The translations under genes and the position numbers were made by a program. The notes under the pieces were generated by a model. The model was given only the letters and a program-made list of their open reading frames with translations, made no database searches and was not told the origin of the DNA. A stretch of 64,000 nt of DNA from Paraburkholderia sp. BL9I2N2. Its GTDB lineage: Bacteria > Pseudomonadota > Gammaproteobacteria > Burkholderiales > Burkholderiaceae. This document shows positions 8,713-16,048 of the stretch, piece by piece. Position 1 is the stretch's first letter. Each line of letters starts with the position of its first letter. The stretch is from assembly GCF_004339745.1 (NCBI RefSeq), contig NZ_SMGP01000001.1, positions 3,658,001 to 3,722,000 on the forward strand. Reading direction: 5' to 3'.

Positions 8713-9006
8713 TTAATTTTTTTCAATCGGGCGAACTTTTGCCCAAATTTGTTCCATTAACCGAGCCGCCTGCCTGCCGACGTGGAAGTGAAACCACGTG
8801 GCCACGCCGTGCAGCATGAAGCGCCGGCCCAGTTCGCTATGCTCGCCAACGTTGCTGTGAAACCATTCGAGACCGAGCGCGTGAATCGCGCCCGGCTCAC
8901 GGGCACGGCTTTCCTGAAGATCTCACAGTTGAAGCGGTCGAGATTCTGGCAAACACCACGCCAATTCATCGTCTGCTCCGAATGACTCGGCGCCGAGCTC
9001 GCGCAT
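8713..9006 (-). pseudogene. Interrupted ORF between grpE and dnaK
   Basis: In the 529-bp grpE-dnaK spacer one minus-strand frame reads as protein on both sides of a single TGA (8923-8925). From an ATG at 9006 it gives 27 residues ending ESRPLQL, then TGA, then 69 residues (DLQESRAREPGAIHALGLEWF onward, with GRRFMLHGVATWFHFHVG) to a TAA at 8713. The second part uses G/C-rich third positions like real genes here and has no start codon of its own near its beginning. I do not recognise the protein. A single-base nonsense mutation in a former gene is the simplest reading. A 95-codon ORF in another frame of the same strand (8757-9044) looks like a shadow. Confidence 0.4.
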
Positions 9007-9098
9007 CGCGAAGACGCGAAGCACCGAGGCGCCGACGAGAACACTGGCCGCGGCGCTGCCTGCTGCCGGCCGAAACGGCTTACCGAGCCTTCCGGCGC

Positions 9099-9683
9099 TT
9101 ACTTCGGTGCCGCGACGGTCACGAGTGCTGGACGCAGCACGCGATCGGCGATCACGAAGCCCTTTTGCAGCACGGCCACCACGGTGTTCGGCTCCTGCTC
9201 GGCCGGCACCATGGAAATGGCCTGATGGCGGTGCGGGTCGAACTTCTCGCCAATCGGATTCAGGGCGACGACGCGGCCCTTCTCCAACGCGCCGGTGAGC
9301 TGGCGCAGCGTGAGTTCGACGCCTTCGCGCACCTTCTGCAGATCGTCGGATGAGTGGGCGACGGCTGCCTCGAGGCTGTCGATTACCGGCAGCAGATGCT
9401 CGGCGAAGCTCTCGATTGCAAACTTGTGTGCCTTGGCGACGTCTTCCTGAGCGCGGCGGCGGACGTTTTCGGTCTCAGCCTTGGCCCGCAGGAAGCTTTC
9501 CTGCAACTCGGCGATCTTCGCTTCAGCTTCGGCCAAGGCCGCTTGCTCGGCGTTGACCGGCGAGTCGGTCGCGGCGTTGGCAGCCGCTTCCTGCTGAGGT
9601 GCCGCGGCCTCGGCGGCCTGGCGCGCGGTTTCGTCGGCGGGCGTGGGATTCTGGCTCGTCGGGTTCTCTTGCGTGTTTTCCAT
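9099..9683 (-). CDS. grpE: Nucleotide exchange factor GrpE
   Basis: A 194-residue protein starting at the ATG of MENTQENP (9683). The first 60 residues are Ala/Glu/Gln-rich and disordered. A long coiled-coil dimerisation helix follows (LAEAEAKIAELQESFLRAKAETENVRRRAQED), then the beta-domain signature FDPHRHQAISMV and a C-terminal VLQKGFVIADRVLRPALVTVA. It releases ADP from DnaK. It is first in the grpE-dnaK-dnaJ block and has a good sigma-32 promoter 133 bp upstream. Confidence 0.97.
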   Translation of the reverse strand: MENTQENPTSQNPTPADETARQAAEAAAPQQEAAANAATDSPVNAEQAALAEAEAKIAELQESFLRAKAETENVRRRAQEDVAKAHKFAIESFAEHLLPVIDSLEAAVAHSSDDLQKVREGVELTLRQLTGALEKGRVVALNPIGEKFDPHRHQAISMVPAEQEPNTVVAVLQKGFVIADRVLRPALVTVAAPK

Positions 9684-9815
9684 GTCGCTGAAAGTCGTTA
9701 AATGTGAAAGCGAGGTAAAAGCCAACGGTGGCAGGCAACGCATCAAACCTGGCGCGGTTTGTGCGTTGCAAAATCGCGACAGACAACTGCGCGAGTCACC
9801 GCAAATCAAAACGGC

Positions 9816-9843
9816 AGATGAGGCCGGGAACAACCATTTCAAG
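9816..9843 (-). promoter_or_regulatory. Sigma-32 (heat-shock) promoter before grpE
   Basis: On the minus strand CTTGAAA (9837-9843), 13-base spacer, CCTCATCT (9816-9823). This matches the sigma-32 consensus CTTGAAA-N11-16-CCCCATnT with one mismatch in the -10 and an exact -35. The predicted start is near 9808, giving a leader of about 125 bases. The rest of the 389-bp gap 9684-10072 holds only a short AAGTGG/CCACTT inverted repeat at 9943-9962. Confidence 0.75.
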
Positions 9844-10072
9844 CGGTTCTCCCGGATCTTTTCGCACCACGAACGCGCGGCGGAAATGCCCGGTTACAAC
9901 GATTATTGCTGCGCAATCAGATTGAGATTGAGTGCTATCGACAAGTGGCCTATGCTCCACTTAAGCATCGGAAAAGACGCGTTAACCCTAATCTGACGTC
10001 AACCTTTCCGACATATTGCAATTTCCACCCGATTCGCCCGTCTTTATCCTGAACCTTCCCGAGGGGAGTACC

Positions 10073-10234
10073 GTGAAACTGACCTTTGCAATCTCGGTGG
10101 TCGCATTGGTTCTGATTGCGGGCACCACGACCATCTGCATGTCCGGGGCTGTCAACGACCACACTACCGAATACGGCGGTGTGCATGCGACCATGGAACA
10201 ACTGTTCAACCCCCACCTGAAAGTTTGTCGATAG
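10073..10234 (+). CDS. Small exported or membrane protein, unknown
   Basis: A 53-residue product beginning at a GTG preceded by a strong GAGGGGAG ribosome site. The N-terminus MKLTFAISVVALVLIAGTTT is a positively started hydrophobic segment, either a signal peptide or a single membrane anchor. The remaining 30 residues are polar and end in KVCR. It is transcribed toward hslR and its last 29 bases overlap the end of that gene on the other strand. I do not recognise a family. An in-frame upstream ATG at 10016 would add 19 residues without a ribosome site. Confidence 0.55.
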   Translation: MKLTFAISVVALVLIAGTTTICMSGAVNDHTTEYGGVHATMEQLFNPHLKVCR

Positions 10235-10613
10235 TGCGCCTGTCGCGTTTGGTCGGCCGGCCGTGCAACGCGGCCGCCGGCTCGCGATACGTCTTGCGCC
10301 GCTCCTGTTCGACCTGCCGCTTCACCTTGCTCGCTTCGGTTTCCGCATAAAGCGTTTGCGCGACGCTCGCCGGGCCGCGCACGTCGCACACGCCCAGCAC
10401 TTCCACCTGCCACACAATCCGTTCGATCTCGATCTCCACCAGGTCGCCGACCCGCACGTCTTTGGCCGGCTTAACGCTGGCGCCGCCAATCCGCACGTGG
10501 CCTTTTTCGACGGCGTCGGCCGCGAGCGAACGCGTCTTGAAGAAGCGCGCCGCCCAAAGCCATTTGTCGATGCGCAGCTTCGCGCCCGCTTCAGTTGAAA
10601 TCGTGTAATTCAT
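10206..10613 (-). CDS. hslR: Heat-shock RNA-binding protein Hsp15-like (S4 domain)
   Basis: A 135-residue protein starting at the ATG of MNYTIST. The S4 RNA-binding domain (LRIDKWLWAARFFKTRSLAADAVEKGHVRIGG) is complete and is followed by a basic tail with many Arg and Lys. Hsp15 binds stalled 50S subunits that carry a nascent chain and recycles them after heat stress. It starts 8 bp after the hemH stop and so is probably cotranscribed with it. A longer reading to 10712 lies inside hemH and is not supported. Confidence 0.88.
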   Translation of the reverse strand: MNYTISTEAGAKLRIDKWLWAARFFKTRSLAADAVEKGHVRIGGASVKPAKDVRVGDLVEIEIERIVWQVEVLGVCDVRGPASVAQTLYAETEASKVKRQVEQERRKTYREPAAALHGRPTKRDRRTIDKLSGGG

Positions 10614-10621
10614 GAGCCTGT

Positions 10622-11692
10622 TCAAGCTCCTGTCGTATGCGGCACCGGCAACGCCTGCACCGGCCATCCCTGGAGGTTCTGCGCGACGATCTCGCCCAGC
10701 GCGGCAATCCATGCCTGCGAGGCGTTCAAGCAGGGAATCCGATGGAAATCCTTGCCGCCCGCGTGGAGGAATTCGTCGCGCACTTCCATGCCGATTTCCT
10801 CGATCGTTTCAAGGCAATCGGCTGTAAAGCCCGGACAGAACACGTCGGCGCGACGCACACCCGCCGCACCCAGTTCCTTCAGCGTGGGCGCCGTGTACGG
10901 CTGCAGCCATTCGGCCTTGCCAAACCGCGACTGGAACGTGATGCGGCATTCCACCTGTGTCAGTTCGAGCGCCTGCATCAACAGTGCGCCGGTTTGCTGG
11001 CATTGCTCGTGGTATGGGTCGCCGAGATCCAGCGTGCGCTTGGGCACGCCGTGGAAACTCAGTACCAGCTTGTCGCCCGCGGCAAAGTCCGGCCGGCCGT
11101 GCTGATGCCAATAGTGATGCACCTGCGCGGCAAGCGCCGCAATGTACGCCGGATGGTCGGCGTACTGCCGCACCGTGCGGATCTCCGGCTGATTGCGCAT
11201 ACGCTTGAGCGCCGAAAAGGCGTCGTCGAAAGCGGTGGCGGTGGTCGACGACGAATACTGCGGATACATGGGCATCAGCAGCACGCGCTCGGCGCCCGCC
11301 AGCTTGAGCTGGTTCAGCATGGCCGGAATGCCCGGCGTGCCGTAGCGCATCGCGTAATCGACCAGCACAGTGTAGTCGTTCAATTGCAACAGATGGCGCA
11401 AGCCCTCCACCTGCTTCTCTGTGTGAACGCGCAGTGGCGAGCCTTCGGGCATCCACACCGCGGCGTACTTCTTGGCGGACGCGCGGCCCCGGACCGGCAA
11501 AATCAGCAGCCGCAGAATGATCTGCCAGAGCAGCGCCGGAATTTCGACCACGCGCGGATCGGACAGAAACTGCGCGAGATAGCGGCGGACCGCACGCGGC
11601 GTCGGCGCGTCGGGCGTGCCGAGATTGATCAGCAGCACGGCGACACGGTGTGACGTGGCGTTCTGTGAGGGCCGCTCGAGGTCGAAGCGCAT
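10622..11692 (-). CDS. hemH: Ferrochelatase
   Basis: A 356-residue enzyme that inserts ferrous iron into protoporphyrin IX, the last step of heme synthesis, on the inner face of the membrane. The family features are present: VAVLLINLGTPDAPT at the start, MPMYPQYSSSTTATAFD in the middle, LVLSFHGVPKRTLDLGDPY with the active-site His, and VFCPGFTADCLETIEEIG toward the end. hslR follows directly on the same strand, and hrcA lies 174 bp upstream on the same strand. Heme supply fits the catalase and cytochrome b561 genes further along. Confidence 0.96.
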   Translation of the reverse strand: MRFDLERPSQNATSHRVAVLLINLGTPDAPTPRAVRRYLAQFLSDPRVVEIPALLWQIILRLLILPVRGRASAKKYAAVWMPEGSPLRVHTEKQVEGLRHLLQLNDYTVLVDYAMRYGTPGIPAMLNQLKLAGAERVLLMPMYPQYSSSTTATAFDDAFSALKRMRNQPEIRTVRQYADHPAYIAALAAQVHHYWHQHGRPDFAAGDKLVLSFHGVPKRTLDLGDPYHEQCQQTGALLMQALELTQVECRITFQSRFGKAEWLQPYTAPTLKELGAAGVRRADVFCPGFTADCLETIEEIGMEVRDEFLHAGGKDFHRIPCLNASQAWIAALGEIVAQNLQGWPVQALPVPHTTGA

Positions 11693-11866
11693 AGGCAGCA
11701 GAAGTAACCGGTTTTGGCGGAGAGTCGGTTCAGGTGGGATTCATTATAGCGGCGCGGTTCATGCACCGGTCCGCCGGACACCCCTGGCCATTCGGCCAAT
11801 TGGCAAGCCGCGCGCGGTCACGCATTATTTGCAGCAGGTGCCGCCGCGGCCAGGAGTCGAAGCTAT

Positions 11867-12886
11867 TTATTGCTGGCTGAGAGTCAGGGAAAGCAGGCGT
11901 GCGGTGATGTCCACAATCGGAATCACGCGGTTGTAGGCCATGCGGGTCGGCCCGATCACGCCGAGCGTGCCGACGATCTTGCCGTTCACCTCGTACGGCG
12001 CGGTGACCACGCTCATTTCCTCGATCGGTACGAGATTCGACTCACCGCCGATGAAAATCTGCACACCCGCCGCGTGACTCGACACGTCGAGCAATTGAAG
12101 GAGACTGGTCTTTTGGTCGAACACATCGAACAGCTTGCGCAAGCGCGCCATGTCCGACGAAAGGTCGGCTACTTCGAGCAGGTTGCGCTCGCCGGAAATC
12201 AGCACGGTCTCGCCCGTGTCGGATTCGTCCGTGCTGGCGGTGACGGCGGCGTGCATCAGCGTAGTCATGTCACCGCGCAGTTCGTCGATTTCTTCGCGCA
12301 GGCGGCGGCGCACGTCGTCGAACGAAAGGCCCGCGAAGTGCGCGTTGATGTAGTTGGAAGCCTCGACCAGTTGCGACGGCGAGAAATCGCGCTGGGTCGC
12401 CATGATGCGGTTCTGCACGTCCCCTTCCGGCGTGACGATGATCAGCAGAATGCGCTTGTCGGACAAACGCATGAACTCGATCTGCTTGAACACATGGCTG
12501 CGCCGCGGCGTGAGCACCACGCCGGCGAACTGCGACAAATTGGAGAGCACGCTGGCCGCCGCCGCAACGATTTTCTGCGGTTCGCCCGCCTGCAGCGTAG
12601 TCTTGACGGTACGCGTCACGGCCTCTTCGTCCGCGGCGGACTCCACCGTCAGCATGGTGTCCACAAACAGGCGGTAGCCGCGAGGCGTAGGAATGCGGCC
12701 CGCCGAAGTATGCGGACTGATCACGAGCCCCAGGTCCTCGAGGTCGGACATCACGTTGCGGATCGTTGCGGGACTCAGTTCGAGGCCCGAATAGCGCGAC
12801 AATGTGCGCGAGCCGACCGGCTGACCTTCGGCGATGTAGCGCTCGATCAGCGTTTTGAGGAGGGTTTGTGCGCGAGGATCTAGCAT
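11867..12886 (-). CDS. hrcA: Heat-inducible transcription repressor HrcA
   Basis: A 339-residue repressor. The ATG at 12886 gives MLDPRAQTLLKTLIERYIAEGQPVGSRTLS, the standard N-terminal winged-helix region of HrcA, followed by SPATIRNVMSDLEDLGL (recognition helix) and TSAGRIPTPRGYRLF. HrcA binds CIRCE elements, usually before groESL in betaproteobacteria. I found no CIRCE in this window, so its targets lie elsewhere. The longer open reading toward 13102 is low-complexity and rejected. Confidence 0.96.
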   Translation of the reverse strand: MLDPRAQTLLKTLIERYIAEGQPVGSRTLSRYSGLELSPATIRNVMSDLEDLGLVISPHTSAGRIPTPRGYRLFVDTMLTVESAADEEAVTRTVKTTLQAGEPQKIVAAAASVLSNLSQFAGVVLTPRRSHVFKQIEFMRLSDKRILLIIVTPEGDVQNRIMATQRDFSPSQLVEASNYINAHFAGLSFDDVRRRLREEIDELRGDMTTLMHAAVTASTDESDTGETVLISGERNLLEVADLSSDMARLRKLFDVFDQKTSLLQLLDVSSHAAGVQIFIGGESNLVPIEEMSVVTAPYEVNGKIVGTLGVIGPTRMAYNRVIPIVDITARLLSLTLSQQ

Positions 12887-13215
12887 GACGGAAAATTTTA
12901 GCTCAATGGCACGACAACCGCGAGCGCTAGGGGCGCCCATCCCTGACGAACGCGCCGCCTGTTGCCAGCGCAGCGCATTGCCTTCGGTCCGGCCTGCTAG
13001 CCGGCGTTCCGCCCGACGCTTTGCGGACCACCTTGCGGGCCACCTTCTGGGCGGCCCCGCTGCCGGCACCCGCCGCACTTTAACCGGCGCACATGTCATC
13101 AAGGCTTCACCATTCTAACGATAATCGCGAGATGCGCTGACGGCCCGCGCGTGCCGGCCGGCTACCGGGTCTGTCTGCGGTTCTTTTCAGGCCCTACCTA
13201 TGGTGTAATGCCGGC
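12887..13215. other. Divergent hrcA-nadK intergenic region
   Basis: 329 bp between two genes read outward. GC-rich with no convincing ORF, hairpin terminator or CIRCE-type repeat. A TATGGTGTAAT stretch just before nadK and a TAGAAT on the minus strand near 13115 are possible -10 elements, but neither has a good -35. Confidence 0.4.
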
Positions 13216-14118
13216 ATGCAAGTGACCAGCCAGTTCAAGACCGTCGCGCTCGTCGGGCGCAACAATACGCCGGGCATCGCCGAGCCCTTGACCACGCTCG
13301 CCTCGTGCATCGCGAAGCGCGGCTTCGAGGTCGTGTTCGAAGCCGACACCGCCGCCGAGATCGGCGTCACCGACTATCCGGCGCTGCGTCCCGCCGAGAT
13401 CGGCGCGCGCGCCGACGTTGCGGTGGTGCTAGGCGGCGACGGCACCATGCTCGGCATCGGCCGCCAGCTTGCGCCGTACCGCACGCCGCTGATCGGCATC
13501 AACCACGGGCGGCTCGGCTTCATTACCGACATTCCGATCTCCGACATGCGCGAGATCGTGCCGCAAATGCTCTCGGGCAACTTCGAGCGCGAAGAACGTG
13601 TGCTGCTCGAAGCGCGCATCATGCGCGGCGGCAATCCGATCTATCACGCGCTGGCCTTCAACGACGTGGTGGTCAACCGCAGCGGCTTCTCGGGCATGGC
13701 GGAACTGCATGTCTCGGTGGACGGCCGCTTCATGTACAACCAGCGCTCGGACGGCCTGATCGTGGCCACGCCCACCGGCTCGACCGCTTACGCGCTGTCG
13801 TCGCAAGGGCCGATTCTGCATCCGCAATTGCAGGGCATCGTGCTGGTGCCGATCGCGCCGCACGCGCTCTCGAACCGGCCGATCGTGCTGCCGGACGACT
13901 CCAAGGTGAGCATCCAGATCGTCTCGGGGCGTGAGGTGAACGTCAATTTCGACATGCAGTCGTTCACCTCGCTCGAACTGAGCGACACGATCGAAGTGCG
14001 CCGCTCGCGTCATACGGTGCCGATGCTGCATCCCGTCGGCTACAGCTACTTCGCCACGCTGCGCAAGAAGCTGCACTGGAACGAATACCCGTCGCACGAA
14101 GAAGACTCCAAGCCCTGA
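13216..14118 (+). CDS. nadK: NAD kinase
   Basis: A 300-residue ATP-NAD kinase that makes NADP. It has the diagnostic GGDGTML (residues 73-79), the INHGRLGFITDI block, FNDVVVNRSGFSGMAELHVSVDG and the TPTGSTAYALSSQGP signature. The start at 13216 is the first ATG and lies close to the expected N-terminus. It is divergent from hrcA and 71 bp before recN, with which it often forms a unit in betaproteobacteria. NADP made here is also a substrate of the transhydrogenase at 61211-64000. Confidence 0.97.
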   Translation: MQVTSQFKTVALVGRNNTPGIAEPLTTLASCIAKRGFEVVFEADTAAEIGVTDYPALRPAEIGARADVAVVLGGDGTMLGIGRQLAPYRTPLIGINHGRLGFITDIPISDMREIVPQMLSGNFEREERVLLEARIMRGGNPIYHALAFNDVVVNRSGFSGMAELHVSVDGRFMYNQRSDGLIVATPTGSTAYALSSQGPILHPQLQGIVLVPIAPHALSNRPIVLPDDSKVSIQIVSGREVNVNFDMQSFTSLELSDTIEVRRSRHTVPMLHPVGYSYFATLRKKLHWNEYPSHEEDSKP

Positions 14119-14189
14119 GCGGCAAGGACACCGGAACGCGAACGCCGCCGCTGCCGAAACCCGACTATCACGCTCACCAGACCATCTCC

Positions 14190-15860
14190 ATGCTTCGCCA
14201 CCTCTCGATACGCGACTTCGTCATCGTCGCCGCGCTCGATCTCGAATTCGACAGCGGCTTTACTGTTTTCTCCGGCGAAACCGGCGCCGGCAAGTCGATC
14301 CTGATCGACGCGCTGGCGCTAGCGCTCGGCGCCCGCGCCGATGCGAACGTCGTGCGCACCGGCGAAGGCCGCGCCGACATCACTGCGGAGTTCGAGACGC
14401 ATGCGCAGGTCGAGCAATGGCTCGACGAGCAGGCGCTCGGCACGACCGGCGACGACGGCCATCACGACGGCACGGTGATGCTGCGGCGCGTGGTGGATGC
14501 CAACGGCCGCTCGCGGGCCTTCATCAACGGCACCGCGGCGACGCTCGCGCAGTTGCGCGAGGTCGGCGAAATGCTGGTGGATATTCATGGCCAGCATGCG
14601 CACCAGTTGCTGATGCGCCCCGACGCGCAACGCGAACTGTTCGACACACACGCCGGCCTGTCCGACACTGCCGCAACCGTTACGCGAGCATGGCGCATGT
14701 GGCGCGAGAAGGTTCAGGCGGTCGAGCACGCGCAAACGCGTGACCGTGAACTGCAACTGGAACGCGAGCGCCTCGCCTGGCAGCTCACCGAACTGGACAA
14801 GCTCGCGCCGCAACCCGGTGAGTGGGAAGAAGTGAACGCCGAGCATCGGCGGCTGTCGCACTCCGCCAATCTGATCGACGGCGTGCAAGGCGCGCTCGGC
14901 GCGCTGTCCGAATCGGACGAGGCCATGATCACGCATCTTTCCTCGATCGTCTCGAAGGTGCGCGATCTGGCGGAGATCGATCCGGCCTTGAACGACGTGC
15001 TGGCCGCGCTCGAGCCGGCCGAAATCCAGCTGCAGGAAGCGGCTTATTCGCTGAGTCATTACGCGCAAAAGCTCGAACTCGATCCGGACCGGCTGGCGCA
15101 GGTCGAGAAGCGTCTCGACGCGTTGCATTCGGCCGCGCGCAAGTTCCGTCTGCAGCCGGAAACGCTGCCGGAGGAACACGAGGCGCGTCGCGCGCAACTG
15201 GCCGCGCTCGACGCGGCCGCCGACCTCGCCAGCCTGCACGCCGCCGAAGCCAAAGCCAGGGAAGACTTCCTGACCGAGGCGAAGAAACTTTCGAAGGCGC
15301 GCGCCAAGGCCGGCAAGGCGCTGGGCGCGGCGGTGACCACGGGCATGCAGGAACTGTCGATGAAAGGCGGCAACTTCGAAGTCGCGCTGGTGCCGCTGCC
15401 CGAAGGCGGCGCGCATGGGCTCGAACAGGTCGAGTTCCGCGTCGCCGGTCATGCCGGCGTGCCGCTGCGGCCGCTTGCCAAGGTCGCCTCAGGCGGCGAA
15501 CTGGCGCGGATCAGCCTCGCGCTCGCCGTGATCGCCAGCGCCGCCAGCCCGACACCCACGCTGATCTTCGACGAAGTGGACACGGGCATCGGCGGCGGCG
15601 TCGCCGAAGTGGTCGGGCGGCTATTGCATCAGCTTGGCCAACAGCGCCAGGTGCTGTGCGTGACGCACTTGCCGCAAGTTGCCGCGCGCGGCGACCATCA
15701 TTTCCAGGTGGCGAAAGCGGGCAATGGCAAAGGCGGCACGGTCAGCAGCGTGACCTCGCTCGACAAGGCGAGCCGCGTCGAGGAAGTCGCGCGCATGCTC
15801 GGCGGTTTGGAGATCACGCCGACCACGCGCAAGCACGCGAAGGAAATGCTGGCGGCGTAG
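14190..15860 (+). CDS. recN: DNA repair protein RecN
   Basis: A 556-residue SMC-like ATPase for double-strand break repair. The N-terminal head holds the Walker A (GETGAGKS, residues 29-36), the middle is a charged coiled-coil region, and the C-terminal head has the signature LAKVASGGELARISLALAVIAS and Walker B LIFDEVDTGIGGG, then VTHLPQVAARGDHHF. The length is normal. I saw no LexA-like box in the 71 bp upstream, so SOS control is not evident here. Confidence 0.97.
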   Translation: MLRHLSIRDFVIVAALDLEFDSGFTVFSGETGAGKSILIDALALALGARADANVVRTGEGRADITAEFETHAQVEQWLDEQALGTTGDDGHHDGTVMLRRVVDANGRSRAFINGTAATLAQLREVGEMLVDIHGQHAHQLLMRPDAQRELFDTHAGLSDTAATVTRAWRMWREKVQAVEHAQTRDRELQLERERLAWQLTELDKLAPQPGEWEEVNAEHRRLSHSANLIDGVQGALGALSESDEAMITHLSSIVSKVRDLAEIDPALNDVLAALEPAEIQLQEAAYSLSHYAQKLELDPDRLAQVEKRLDALHSAARKFRLQPETLPEEHEARRAQLAALDAAADLASLHAAEAKAREDFLTEAKKLSKARAKAGKALGAAVTTGMQELSMKGGNFEVALVPLPEGGAHGLEQVEFRVAGHAGVPLRPLAKVASGGELARISLALAVIASAASPTPTLIFDEVDTGIGGGVAEVVGRLLHQLGQQRQVLCVTHLPQVAARGDHHFQVAKAGNGKGGTVSSVTSLDKASRVEEVARMLGGLEITPTTRKHAKEMLAA

Positions 15861-16048
15861 TTGTTCGTCGGCTGGGGATGCCCTCGCCATCCGCGACTCG
15901 CGATCGGAGCACTGGCGGCGACGAACGGCGGCTAAGGGTGAATCGCTGGGCGCGTCGCCCGCTTGGCAGAGTGATGGCCGCGACGTCGCTCACGCCGCCG
16001 CTCGAAGCGCCGCCAGGCAGATCCCGCTTGAGAAACCCTCGCGCGCGT

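Noticed and set aside
8757..9044. 95-codon minus-strand ORF between grpE and dnaK
   Set aside because: Ser/Arg/Cys-rich shadow; another frame of the same strand looks far more like protein and is reported as a pseudogene.
9929..9938. TTGAGTGCTAT resembling half of a CIRCE element
   Set aside because: CIRCE needs an inverted TTAGCACTC nine bases away; the expected partner sequence is not there.
14119..14189. Search for a LexA box before recN
   Set aside because: No CTGT-N8-ACAG type palindrome is visible in the interval.
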